Below are positions 9,881 to 18,287 of a stretch of 64,000 nucleotides of DNA, piece after piece. The position numbers and the translations under genes are program-made. The DNA is from AC-32 sp963765785 (GTDB lineage: Bacteria; Actinomycetota; Thermoleophilia; Gaiellales; Gaiellaceae): the NCBI GenBank assembly GCA_963765785.1, contig CAVXXW010000005.1, positions 54,155 to 118,154 of the forward strand, written 5' to 3'. Every line of letters starts with the position of its first letter. Position 1 is the first letter of the stretch. The notes below the pieces were generated by a model. The model worked only from the letters and a program-made list of their open reading frames with translations, was not told where the DNA came from and ran no database searches.

Positions 9881-10761
9881 GGATCGAAGAAGGCGTCGCC
9901 CTCGGGCGATTCACGACGTTGGGCGCAGGTGGGCCCGCCCGCGCGTTCGCAAGGACCGAGTCGCTCGAGGCGCTCGAGGACGCGCTCGCGTGGGCTCGCG
10001 AACGCGAGCTCCGGGTGGCGACGATCGGGCTCGGCTCGAACCTGCTCGTCGCGGACGACGGCTTCGACGGGCTCGTGCTCAAGCTTGCGGGCGAGTTGGC
10101 GGAGGCACGGGTCGAGGGTGAGAAGCTCGTCGCCGGCGGCGGCGCGACGAACGCCGTCTGCCTGCATCGTGTCCGAGCGGCCGCGCTCGGCGGGTTCGAA
10201 TTCGCCTGCGCGATCCCCGGCACGGTCGGCGGCGGCGTCTGGATGAACGCCGGCGCGTACGGCAGCGACTGGGCCGCGATCCTCGACCGCGCACTCGTCG
10301 TCGACGAGGACGGCGCGCGCTGGCTGACGCCCGGCGAGCTCGGGCTCAGCTATCGCCACTCCGAGCTGCGGCACGGGCAGGTGGTGGCGGCCGCAGAGTT
10401 CACCCTCGGCGCGCTGCCCGAGGAGCAGATCCGCGCGAACGTCGCTCGTCTGCAGGCGCTGCGGAAGGCCGCGCAGCCGACGAACAAACGGACGTTCGGG
10501 AGCGTCTTCAAGAACCCGGACCACGAGCTGAGCGCGGGCCGGATGCTCGAGGCCTGCGGCCTCAAGGGCCACCGGATCGGCGGCGCGCAAATCTCCCCGC
10601 GGCACGCGAACTTCATCGAGAACGCCGACGGCGCGACTGCCTCCGACGCAATCGCGCTGATGGTGGAGGCGCGGCGGCGGACGAGCGAGCAGTTCGGCGT
10701 CGAGCTCGTGCACGAGGTCGAGTTCCTCGGGCAGCTCGAGCTGCCGCCGCTCCCCGCGTAG
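9877..10761 (+). CDS. murB: UDP-N-acetylenolpyruvoylglucosamine reductase
   Basis: FAD-dependent reductase that converts UDP-GlcNAc-enolpyruvate to UDP-MurNAc with NADPH. 294 aa, GTG start in the murC stop (GTGA). Seen: TTLGAGGPA near the N-terminus, the FAD-site GLGSNLLVADDGF, CAIPGTVGGGVWMNAGAYG, and the catalytic-serine region FGSVFKNP followed by ISPRHANFIEN. Length and motifs fit the type IIa (short) MurB. murA is not in this window. Confidence 0.95.
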   Translation: MRIEEGVALGRFTTLGAGGPARAFARTESLEALEDALAWARERELRVATIGLGSNLLVADDGFDGLVLKLAGELAEARVEGEKLVAGGGATNAVCLHRVRAAALGGFEFACAIPGTVGGGVWMNAGAYGSDWAAILDRALVVDEDGARWLTPGELGLSYRHSELRHGQVVAAAEFTLGALPEEQIRANVARLQALRKAAQPTNKRTFGSVFKNPDHELSAGRMLEACGLKGHRIGGAQISPRHANFIENADGATASDAIALMVEARRRTSEQFGVELVHEVEFLGQLELPPLPA

Positions 10762-10792
10762 GAAGGGAGCCGGGCGCGGCGAAAGTGCGCCC

Positions 10793-11611
10793 GTGCCCCA
10801 GCGCACTCCTCAGCGACCCCGCGCCCGCGCGGCCGTCGTGCACCTTCCAGGCCTCGACGGGGCGCCGGTCATGCGTGCGCTCCCGTCCGGGCGCTCGCTC
10901 CTCGTCGGCTTCGCGATCGTGCTCGGCGCCGTTGGGCTGTACGTGCTCGCGCGCGAGACGCCGATGTTCGCGGTGCAGAAGATCGAGGTCGTCGGGGCGC
11001 CCGCACCCGTGGCCGTGCACGTTCGCGCCGCGCTGGCGCCGGTCGAGGGCACGAGCCTCCTCGCGCTGAGCTCGGCGGACATCGAGAGGCGCCTGGCGAA
11101 ACTCCCGGATGTCGTCACCGGGACGTACAACCGCGAGTTTCCGCACACGCTCCGCGTCACCGTGAGGGCGGAGCATCCGGTCGCCGTCGCCCGCCGCGGC
11201 CTTCATGCGTGGCTCGTAGCGTCGAGCACGCGCGCGATCGCGGAGGTGCCGCTGAGAACGCACCCGGAGCTACCACGAATCTGGCTCGCCCACTCCGGCG
11301 ATCCGGAGGTGGGACAGCCGATCGCCGACCGCTTAGCGCTCCGCGCCGTCCGTGCGCTCGCACTCGCACGCAGGAGCCGCTTCGGCCCGCAGATCCGGAT
11401 GGTGCGGGTCCAGCAGCGCGATCTGACGTTCCTGCTCGGGTCCCGGCTCGAGCTGCGCCTTGGCGAGCTGAAGGCGGTGCCGCTCAAGCTCGCGGTGGCC
11501 GAGCGGATCTTGCCCGGGTTGCTTGCGCAGGGCGGCTTTGCGTACCTCGACGTAGGAGTTCCGGAGCGTCCGGTCGCCGGCGCAACCCTAAACTCTCAGC
11601 CAAAGCCTTAG
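10793..11611 (+). CDS. ftsQ: Cell division protein FtsQ/DivIB
   Basis: Bitopic divisome scaffold. 272 aa: cytoplasmic N-tail of about 40 residues, one helix (LLVGFAIVLGAVGLYVLA), then a POTRA domain that starts at VQKIEVVGAP and a C-terminal beta domain. Sequence identity in this family is low; the call rests on topology, the POTRA start and the position between murB and ftsZ. GTG 10793 immediately follows a GGGCGC/GCGCCC hairpin (10772-10792); an in-frame ATG at 10871 just before the helix is an alternative start. Confidence 0.88.
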   Translation: MPQRTPQRPRARAAVVHLPGLDGAPVMRALPSGRSLLVGFAIVLGAVGLYVLARETPMFAVQKIEVVGAPAPVAVHVRAALAPVEGTSLLALSSADIERRLAKLPDVVTGTYNREFPHTLRVTVRAEHPVAVARRGLHAWLVASSTRAIAEVPLRTHPELPRIWLAHSGDPEVGQPIADRLALRAVRALALARRSRFGPQIRMVRVQQRDLTFLLGSRLELRLGELKAVPLKLAVAERILPGLLAQGGFAYLDVGVPERPVAGATLNSQPKP

Positions 11612-11632
11612 AGTTCAGCCCTCCACTCGGCG

Positions 11633-11661
11633 TTGACAGTGGCCTCGATCAGGCGTACCCT
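11633..11661 (+). promoter_or_regulatory. Promoter of ftsZ
   Basis: TTGACA at 11633-11638, a 17-bp spacer, then TACCCT at 11656-11661: the best housekeeping-type promoter in the window. It gives a leader of about 45-50 nt before ftsZ, so ftsZ can be transcribed apart from the mur operon. Confidence 0.75.
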
Positions 11662-11716
11662 GCCGAGCGCTGAAGACGTACTGTCCACTAAAGCTTGAGG
11701 TCGAGACGGGTTGAGC

Positions 11717-12796
11717 ATGCGGGATCAAAGCGGGAACTACTTGGCACTGATCAAGGTCGTCGGTGTCGGCGGCGGCGGCTCGAACGCCGTCAACCGGATG
11801 GTCGACGCCGGCCTGACCGGCTGCGAGTTCATCGCGGTCAACACGGACGCCCAGGCCCTTCTGATGTGCGATGCCGACGTGAAGATGCCGATCGGCTCCG
11901 ACGTGACCCGCGGTCTCGGCGCGGGCGCCGACCCGTCGGTCGGCCGAGCCGCAGCCGAGGAGAGCCGCGACGAGCTGAAGGAAGCGCTGAAGGGCGCGGA
12001 CATGGTCTTCGTCACCGCCGGCGAGGGCGGCGGCACCGGCACCGGTGCCGCGACGATTGTCGCGAAGCTGGCCCAGGAGATCGGCGCGCTCACTGTCGGG
12101 GTGGTCACCAAGCCGTTCTCGTTCGAGGGCCGCCGTCGCGCCGAGGTCGCCTCGCGCGGCGTCGACGAGCTGCGGGACGAGGTCGACACGCTGATCGTGA
12201 TCGAGAACGACCGCCTGCTGCAGGTGGTCGAGAAGCGGACGTCGATCCTCGACGCCTTCACCATGGCCGACGACGTCCTCCGCCAGGGCGTCCAGGGCAT
12301 CACCGACCTGATCACGATCCCCGGCCTGGTCAACCTCGACTTCGCCGACGTGCGCACGATCATGAACGAGGCCGGCTCGGCGCTGATGGGAATCGGCAGC
12401 GCGTCCGGCGAGAACCGCGCCACGGAGGCGGCCCGCACGGCAGTGTCGTCGCCGCTGCTCGAGTCGTCGATCGAGGGTGCGACCGGGATCCTGCTCAACG
12501 TGACAGGCGGCCTCGACATCGGCCTCTTCGAGGTGAACGAGGCCGCGCAGGTCGTCACGTCGGCCGCCGACCAGAACGCGAACGTGATCTTCGGCGCCGT
12601 GATCGACGAAGGACTGCGCGACGAGGTTCGCGTGACGGTCATCGCCACCGGCTTTGGCCCCGCCCGCCTGCGCCGCAGGCGCCGCACGGAGGAGCCGGCC
12701 GAGGAAGGCCGCGAGGGCGAGCAGCGCGAGCCGCAGTCCGAACGCTTCGAGCTGACGGACGACGTCCTCGAAGTGCCGTCGTTCCTGCGCGACTGA
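11717..12796 (+). CDS. ftsZ: Cell division GTPase FtsZ
   Basis: Tubulin-like GTPase that forms the Z ring. 359 aa from ATG 11717. N-terminal KVVGVGGGGSNAVNRM, the tubulin signature GGGTGTG at 104-110, and the T7-loop segment NLDFADVRTIMNEAG with its catalytic acidic residues are intact. After a short Arg/Glu-rich linker it ends in a DVLEVPSFLRD peptide, the actinobacterial form of the C-terminal tail that binds partner proteins. TTG 11711 is in frame 6 bp earlier and could be used. FtsA is absent from the cluster, so the membrane anchor is probably SepF, encoded elsewhere (inference). Confidence 0.97.
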   Translation: MRDQSGNYLALIKVVGVGGGGSNAVNRMVDAGLTGCEFIAVNTDAQALLMCDADVKMPIGSDVTRGLGAGADPSVGRAAAEESRDELKEALKGADMVFVTAGEGGGTGTGAATIVAKLAQEIGALTVGVVTKPFSFEGRRRAEVASRGVDELRDEVDTLIVIENDRLLQVVEKRTSILDAFTMADDVLRQGVQGITDLITIPGLVNLDFADVRTIMNEAGSALMGIGSASGENRATEAARTAVSSPLLESSIEGATGILLNVTGGLDIGLFEVNEAAQVVTSAADQNANVIFGAVIDEGLRDEVRVTVIATGFGPARLRRRRRTEEPAEEGREGEQREPQSERFELTDDVLEVPSFLRD

Positions 12797-12895
12797 TGGG
12801 TTTCGCGACCGATGTTTAGCCACCGTTTCGGGCGGCAATGATCGGTGCGCCCTCTCGGGGTCGACCGTAGCGGCTGACCCGCGATGACCCGGTCC

Positions 12896-12944
12896 AGCCG
12901 CCCCGGCGTCGACAGCCCAGTCGAAGCCGGGGCGGCTCCCTTTT
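12896..12944 (+). terminator. Rho-independent terminator after ftsZ
   Basis: Perfect 12-bp stem AGCCGCCCCGGC (12896-12907) / GCCGGGGCGGCT (12926-12937), 18-nt loop, then CCCTTTTCC. It lies only 31 bp before the gcvT ATG. The 172-bp gap also contains ACCGAT/ATCGGT arms (12808-12813 and 12841-12846) around an inner CCG/CGG stem, so it may be a structured leader. Confidence 0.8.
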
Positions 12945-12953
12945 CCGACTCAG

Positions 12954-12959
12954 TAGCAT
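12954..12959 (+). promoter_or_regulatory. Putative -10 box of gcvT
   Basis: TAGCAT ends 9 nt before ATG and directly follows the ftsZ terminator, leaving no room for a leader with a Shine-Dalgarno site. Confidence 0.5.
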
Positions 12960-12968
12960 CAGCCCGCG

Positions 12969-14021
12969 ATGCAGACGCTGCTGCGAACGCCGCTTTACGA
13001 GCGCCACGTCGCCCTCGGCGCGCGCCTCGTCCCGTTCGCCGGCTGGGAGATGCCGGTGCAATACGAAGGCGTCATTCCCGAGCATCGCGCCGTCCGCACG
13101 GACGCGGGTGCGTTCGACGTGTCGCACATGGGCGAGGTCATGGTCGAGGGTCCTCGCGCGCGCGAGTTCCTCCAGCACGTGCTCTCGAACGACGTCGAGC
13201 GGCTCGAGCCCGGGCATGCGCAGTACACGCTACTGACGAACGAGCGCGGCGGGATCGTCGACGACCTGATCGTCTACGAGCTCGCGCCCGACCGGTACCT
13301 GCTTATCGTGAACGCCGCGAATCGGGAGCCCGACGCCGCATGGCTGCGCGATCGGGAGATCGATGGCGCCGAGATCCGCGACGTCTCCGACGACTACGCG
13401 CTCATCGCCGTGCAGGGGCCGCGGTCCCTGGAGCGCCTCGGCCTGCCCGAGGCGCCAGCGTTCACGTTCGCGGAGGGTGAGGTCGGCGGAAACCCGTGCG
13501 TCGTCAACCGCACCGGCTACACCGGCGAGGTCGGCGTCGAGCTGCTCGTCGACGCGTCCGAAGCGGCCAGGCTCTGGGACGAGGTGCTCGTGCGCGGCGT
13601 CGTGCCGTGCGGCCTCGGTGCGCGCGACACGCTTCGCCTGGAGGTCTGCTATCCGCTGCACGGGAACGACATCTCCCCGGACACGGACGCGATCTCGGCC
13701 GGCCTCGGCTGGGTCTGCGCGCTCAACACCGACTTCACCGGGGTGGACGAGCTGCGACGGATCAAGGAGGCCGGACCGGAGCGACGTCTCGCGGCCTTCG
13801 TGATGGAGGAGCCCGGCATCCCGCGGCAGGGCATGCCGATCGTCGAGGGCGGCGAGGTTACGTCCGGCTCGCACTCGCCGATGCTCGAGCGCGGGATCGG
13901 CCTGGGCTATGTGCCGGCCGAGCTCGCCCAGCCGGAGACGGAGCTGACGATCGACGTCCGCGGCCGGCACCGCCGGGCCCGCGTCGTGAAGAAGCCGATC
14001 TATCACCGAGAGGAGCGTTGA
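12969..14021 (+). CDS. gcvT: Glycine cleavage system aminomethyltransferase (T protein)
   Basis: Takes the aminomethyl group from the lipoyl arm of GcvH and makes 5,10-methylene-THF plus ammonia. 350 aa, within the usual 360-370. N-terminal TPLYERHVALGARLVPFAGWEMPVQY and FDVSHMGE are standard; NRTGYTGEVGVE and GARDTLRLE (from about residue 217) belong to the folate-binding fold. First gene of gcvT-H-PA-PB; GcvL (lipoamide dehydrogenase) is not in the window. The methylene-THF made here and the formimino-THF made by the hut cluster at 36-42 kb feed the same pool. Confidence 0.96.
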   Translation: MQTLLRTPLYERHVALGARLVPFAGWEMPVQYEGVIPEHRAVRTDAGAFDVSHMGEVMVEGPRAREFLQHVLSNDVERLEPGHAQYTLLTNERGGIVDDLIVYELAPDRYLLIVNAANREPDAAWLRDREIDGAEIRDVSDDYALIAVQGPRSLERLGLPEAPAFTFAEGEVGGNPCVVNRTGYTGEVGVELLVDASEAARLWDEVLVRGVVPCGLGARDTLRLEVCYPLHGNDISPDTDAISAGLGWVCALNTDFTGVDELRRIKEAGPERRLAAFVMEEPGIPRQGMPIVEGGEVTSGSHSPMLERGIGLGYVPAELAQPETELTIDVRGRHRRARVVKKPIYHREER

Positions 14022-14420
14022 ATGGCCGCGGCCGAGAGCTACCCCAACGACCTGCGCTACCACCCCGAGCACGACTGGGCCCGCATCGAGGACGGCGAGG
14101 CGACCTTCGGGATCACCTGGTTCGCGGCGGATTCGCTCGGAGAGCTCGTGCACTTCGAGGCGCCGGAGGAGGGCTCGACGGTGACGAAGGATCGGGCGTA
14201 CGCAGAAGTCGAGTCGGTGAAGGCGGTCTCGGATGTGATCGCGCCGCTCTCGGGCAAGGTCGTCGAGGTCAACCGCGCCGTCGCCGACGCGCCCGAGACG
14301 GTGAACGACGACCCGTACGCGGCCGGCTGGCTGGTCCGCGTTCGCCTGAGCGACCCGTTGGAGGCCGACGCGCTCATGGACGTCGAGGCGTACAAGCAGC
14401 ACCTGGCCGACCAGGGGTGA
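14022..14420 (+). CDS. gcvH: Glycine cleavage system H protein
   Basis: Small lipoyl carrier shuttling the methylamine between P, T and L proteins. 132 aa; the ATG follows the gcvT TGA directly. Family pattern RYHPEHDWARIEDG, then ESVKAVSD with the lipoylated lysine at K67 and PLSGKVVEVN. The GIT(W/D) segment reads GITWFAADSLG where GITDYAQ-LG is usual; the lipoyl site itself is intact. Its stop overlaps the gcvPA GTG. Confidence 0.96.
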   Translation: MAAAESYPNDLRYHPEHDWARIEDGEATFGITWFAADSLGELVHFEAPEEGSTVTKDRAYAEVESVKAVSDVIAPLSGKVVEVNRAVADAPETVNDDPYAAGWLVRVRLSDPLEADALMDVEAYKQHLADQG

Positions 14421-15748
14421 GCTACCTCGCGCTGACCGACGCCGACCGGGAGGCGATGCTCGACGCAATCGGCGTCTCCTCGGTCGAAGAGCTCTTCGCC
14501 GACCTACCGGAGGGCGTCCGGCTGCGGCGGGAGCTCGACCTGCCGCCGGCACTCACCGAGCAGGAGCTGACCGCGTATTTCGAGTCGCTCGCGGCCCAGA
14601 ACGAGGACGTCGGCGCGGAGCTCTCGTTCCTCGGCGCCGGCATGTACGACCACTACGTCCCGGCGATCGTCGACGCCGTGCTCCAGCGCGGCGAGCTGCT
14701 GACGGCGTACACGCCGTACCAGCCCGAGCTGAGCCAGGGCGTCCTCCAGTCGATCTTCGAGTATCAGACGGCGATCTGCGAGCTCACCGGCATGGACGTC
14801 TCGAACGCCTCCGGCTACGACGGCACGACCGTGGCAGCGGATGCCTGCTTCATCGCGAAGCACGCGACCGGGCGCTCGAAGGTGGTCGTGACGGAGGCGA
14901 CGAACCCGCAGGTGCGGCAGGTCGTGAAGACCTACGCGCCGGGCTTCCGCCTCGAGGTCGTCGAGGTGCCGCACCGCGACGGCTCGACCGATCCCGACGA
15001 GCTGAGGGAGGCCGCGACCGGCGCGGCCTGCGTGATCTTCGAGCAGCCGAACTTCTTCGGCGTGCTGGAGCCTGCGCCGGAGCTCGCGGCGGCCGCGAAT
15101 GACGCCGAGGCGCTGCCGATCGCCCACGTCGACCCGATCTCGCTCGGCGTGCTCGAGGCGCCGGGGAACTACGGCTGCGCGATCGCCATCGGTGAGGGGC
15201 AGCCGGCAGGCAACTACCTCTCCTACGGCGGGCCGCACTACGGCTTCCTCGCTGCACGCACCGAGTTCATCCGGAGGATGCCCGGAAGGATCGTCGGCGA
15301 GACCACGGACGCCGCAGGGAAGCGTGGCTATGTCCTGACCCTCCAGACGCGCGAGCAGCACATCAGGCGCGAGAAGGCGACGTCGAACATCACGACCAAC
15401 CAGACGCTGCTGGCGCTCGGCGGGCTCGTCTACCTGTCGTGGCTCGGACCGGAAGGGCTCAGGGAGGTAGGGGAGACCTGTATGGCGCTCGCCGAGCACG
15501 CCAAGGAGCGGCTAGGGCGACCGCTCGCGTTTGCGGACAAGACAACATTCAAGGAGTTTGCCGTGCGCGTCGGACGACCGGCGCAGGAGGTCGTCCGCGA
15601 GGCGCGCGAGCGCGGCGTCCACCCGGGCTACGCGCTGGGGCGCGACTACCCCGGTCTGGACGACGTCCTGCTCGTCGCGCTGACCGAGAGGCGCACGCTG
15701 GATGAGATCGACCGCCTGGCGAGCGTGCTGGACGAGGTAGGCGCGTGA
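14417..15748 (+). CDS. gcvPA: Glycine dehydrogenase (decarboxylating) subunit 1
   Basis: N-terminal half of the split P protein, which decarboxylates glycine and loads the methylamine on GcvH. 443 aa from GTG 14417 (GTGA overlap with gcvH). Features: SFLGAGMYDHYVPAIVD, TAYTPYQPELSQGVLQ, FEYQTAICELTGMDVSNASGYDG, and the terminal YALGRDYPGLDDVLLVALTE. It lacks the PLP lysine, which sits in subunit 2 next door, as expected for the two-subunit form. It ends in a 4-bp overlap with gcvPB. Confidence 0.95.
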   Translation: MSYLALTDADREAMLDAIGVSSVEELFADLPEGVRLRRELDLPPALTEQELTAYFESLAAQNEDVGAELSFLGAGMYDHYVPAIVDAVLQRGELLTAYTPYQPELSQGVLQSIFEYQTAICELTGMDVSNASGYDGTTVAADACFIAKHATGRSKVVVTEATNPQVRQVVKTYAPGFRLEVVEVPHRDGSTDPDELREAATGAACVIFEQPNFFGVLEPAPELAAAANDAEALPIAHVDPISLGVLEAPGNYGCAIAIGEGQPAGNYLSYGGPHYGFLAARTEFIRRMPGRIVGETTDAAGKRGYVLTLQTREQHIRREKATSNITTNQTLLALGGLVYLSWLGPEGLREVGETCMALAEHAKERLGRPLAFADKTTFKEFAVRVGRPAQEVVREARERGVHPGYALGRDYPGLDDVLLVALTERRTLDEIDRLASVLDEVGA

Positions 15749-17247
15749 AGCTGATCTACGAGAAGTCGCAGCGCGGACGCCGAGCCGGGCGCCCGCCGCG
15801 GCCCGACGGCCTGACCGCGCCGGAGCTGCCGAGCGACCTCCGCCGCGAGTCGCCGCCGCGCTTGCCCGAGCTCGCCGAGCCGGACCTGATGCGTCACTTC
15901 ACCGAGCTCTCGAGGCGCAACTTCGGGATCGACACCGGCTTCTACCCGCTCGGCTCCTGCACGATGAAGCACAACCCGCGGATCAACGAGCGGCTCGCAG
16001 CGCTGCCCGGGTTCCGTGACCTGCACCCGCACCAGGAGGAGGACGGCGCCCAGGGAGCGCTCCGGCTCTGCTGGGAGTTGCAGGAGGCGCTCGCCGAGAT
16101 CACCGGCCTCGATGCGGTCTCACTGCAGCCCGCCGCGGGGTCGCAGGGCGAGATCACCGGCCTGATGCTCTTCCGGGCGTACTTCGCGGACCGCGGCGAG
16201 GCCGAGCAGAGGCGCAAGGTCGTGATCCCCGACACCGCGCACGGGACGAACCCCGCGAGCGTGACGATGGCCGGCTACGAGCTCACGCACGTCAAGACCG
16301 ACCCGCGCGGGAACATCGACGTCGATGACCTCCGCGGGAAGGTCGACGAGCAGACGGCGGGGCTGATGCTCACGAACCCGTCCACGCTCGGGCTCTTCGA
16401 CGAGAACATCGAGGAGATCGCGGCGATCTTCCACGGCGCCGGCGCGCTCATGTACTACGACGGCGCGAACCTGAACGCCGTCTGCGGGATCTCGCGGCCC
16501 GGCGACATGGGCTTCGACGTCGTCCACATCAACCTGCACAAGACGTTCTCGCAGCCGCACGGCGGCGGCGGGCCCGGCGGCGGCCCGATCGCGGTCGCGA
16601 AGCGGCTCGAGCCGTTCCTGCCCGTGCCCGCGATCATCCGCGACGGCGAGCGCTACAGGGTCGACTACGAGCGGCCGAAGTCGATCGGCAAGGTCAGAGG
16701 CTTTCTGGGCCCGTTCGGGGTCTTCGTCCGCTCCTACGCGTTCATCCGCGCCTACGGCCCGCAGTTGCGGGAGATGTCCCAGGCCGCCGTGCTGAACGCG
16801 AACTACCTGCTCGCGCGGCTCCGAGACGCGTACGAGCTGCCTTTCGACCGGCTCTGCATGCACGAGTTCGTGCTCTCGGCTCGCCGCGAGAAGCGCGAGC
16901 GCGGCGTCACGGCGCTCGACGTCGCGAAGCGGCTGATGGACTACGGGTTCCATCCGCCGACGATCTACTTCCCGCTGATCGTCCCCGAGGCGCTGATGAT
17001 CGAGCCGACCGAGACCGAGGCGAAGGAGACGCTCGACGCGTTCGCCGACGCGATGCTCGCGATCGCACGTGAGGCGGAAGAAGATCCGGCGCTCGCGAAG
17101 TCGGCGCCGCACGACGAGGTCGTCGGGCGGCTCGACGAGGTCAAGGCGGCGAAGCGCGCGATCGTGCGCTACGGCTTCGACGATCATCCCGACCTCTCGG
17201 CCGAGCCGGCCGCCGCGAGCGCCGAGAAACCGAAGGGAATTTGTTGA
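15745..17247 (+). CDS. gcvPB: Glycine dehydrogenase (decarboxylating) subunit 2
   Basis: Catalytic, PLP-carrying half of the split P protein. 500 aa, GTG start. LGSCTMKHNPRINE, AGSQGEITGL, DTAHGTNPASV, and the PLP loop with K266 in NLHKTFSQPHGGGGPG are all present. Length matches family members. The last ~30 residues are a charged/Ala-rich tail. The end overlaps the threonine aldolase start by 7 bp, which puts glycine production and glycine cleavage in one transcript. Confidence 0.96.
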   Translation: MKLIYEKSQRGRRAGRPPRPDGLTAPELPSDLRRESPPRLPELAEPDLMRHFTELSRRNFGIDTGFYPLGSCTMKHNPRINERLAALPGFRDLHPHQEEDGAQGALRLCWELQEALAEITGLDAVSLQPAAGSQGEITGLMLFRAYFADRGEAEQRRKVVIPDTAHGTNPASVTMAGYELTHVKTDPRGNIDVDDLRGKVDEQTAGLMLTNPSTLGLFDENIEEIAAIFHGAGALMYYDGANLNAVCGISRPGDMGFDVVHINLHKTFSQPHGGGGPGGGPIAVAKRLEPFLPVPAIIRDGERYRVDYERPKSIGKVRGFLGPFGVFVRSYAFIRAYGPQLREMSQAAVLNANYLLARLRDAYELPFDRLCMHEFVLSARREKRERGVTALDVAKRLMDYGFHPPTIYFPLIVPEALMIEPTETEAKETLDAFADAMLAIAREAEEDPALAKSAPHDEVVGRLDEVKAAKRAIVRYGFDDHPDLSAEPAAASAEKPKGIC

Positions 17248-18287
17248 TCGACCTCCGCTCCGACACCAAGACCAAGCCGTCGCCCGAGATGCGCGCGGCA
17301 ATCGCGGCGGCCGAGGTCGGGGACGAGCAGCGCCGTGAGGATCCGACGGTCAACGAGCTCGAGCGGCGGGCGGCCGAAGTGCTCGGCCAGCCGGAGGCGG
17401 TGTTCGTCCCGACCGCGACGATGGCGAACGAGATCGCCCTGCGCGTGCTCGGCGGCCCGGGAGACGAGGTCGTCGCGGAGCAGAACTCGCACATCTTCGT
17501 CTCGGAGCTCGGAGGCCCCGCCGTGCACGCAGGGCTGATGACGCGGCAGCTGCGCACTGCGAACGGGCGGTTCACTGCGGAGCAGCTGCGCGAGACGGTC
17601 CGCTTCGGCGACGGCACCCACACGCCGGCGACGCGGATCGTCTCCGTCGAGAACACGAACAACCAATCCGGCGGTCGCGTGTGGCAGCCCGAGGAGCTCG
17701 AGACAGTCGTCCGTACCGCGCGCGAGCTCGACCTGCGCCTGCATCTCGACGGGGCGCGCGTGCTCAACGCGGCCGTCGCGCTCGGGATGCCCGCGTCAGA
17801 GATCGGGCGGCACTTCGACACCGTCACGCTCTGCCTCTCGAAGGGGCTCGGCTGCCCGCTCGGCGCGCTGGTCGCGGGATCGCCGGAGCTCATGGCTCAG
17901 GCCCGGCGACTGAAGCACTTGTTCGGCGGCGCTATGCGGCAGGCCGGGATCGTCGCGGCCGCAGGTGTGTACGCGCTCGAGCACAACGTCGAGCGGCTCG
18001 CCGACGACCACGCGCGGGCGCGGCGCCTCGCCGAGGGCCTGGTCGTCGCCGGCGTGCCTGTCGACCTCGAGCAGGTCGAGACGAACTTCGTCCAGGTCGA
18101 CGTCGGCTCGCTCGGGCTGACGCCTGAGGACGCGCTCGCGCGGCTTGCCGAGCAGGGCGTCGGGCTCTCGATGACGATGCACGCGACGCGGGTCCGCGCG
18201 GTCACGCACCTCGACGTCTCGGACGAGGACATCGAGCGCGCGACCGAGCTGATCCCCCGCGCGCTGGGAGCCCTTGCTCCCGCCTGA
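17241..18287 (+). CDS. ltaE: Low-specificity L-threonine aldolase
   Basis: PLP enzyme that splits L-threonine/allo-threonine to glycine and acetaldehyde. 348 aa. N-terminal IDLRSDTKTKPSPEMR, VENTNNQSGGRVW, HLDGAR at 168-173 and the Schiff-base lysine K201 in CLSKGLGCPLG are diagnostic. Start TTG 17241 (second TTG at 17244 possible) with GAAGGG upstream. Coupling to gcvPB suggests that threonine-derived glycine goes to the cleavage system. Confidence 0.93.
   Translation: MLIDLRSDTKTKPSPEMRAAIAAAEVGDEQRREDPTVNELERRAAEVLGQPEAVFVPTATMANEIALRVLGGPGDEVVAEQNSHIFVSELGGPAVHAGLMTRQLRTANGRFTAEQLRETVRFGDGTHTPATRIVSVENTNNQSGGRVWQPEELETVVRTARELDLRLHLDGARVLNAAVALGMPASEIGRHFDTVTLCLSKGLGCPLGALVAGSPELMAQARRLKHLFGGAMRQAGIVAAAGVYALEHNVERLADDHARARRLAEGLVVAGVPVDLEQVETNFVQVDVGSLGLTPEDALARLAEQGVGLSMTMHATRVRAVTHLDVSDEDIERATELIPRALGALAPA

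Noticed and set aside
10772..10792. Terminator between murB and ftsQ (GGGCGC/GCGCCC)
   Set aside because: Only 6 bp, no U-tract, directly abuts the ftsQ start inside an operon.
12797..12895. Glycine riboswitch before gcvT
   Set aside because: No tandem aptamer or GGAGAG-type conserved core could be found, despite the context.
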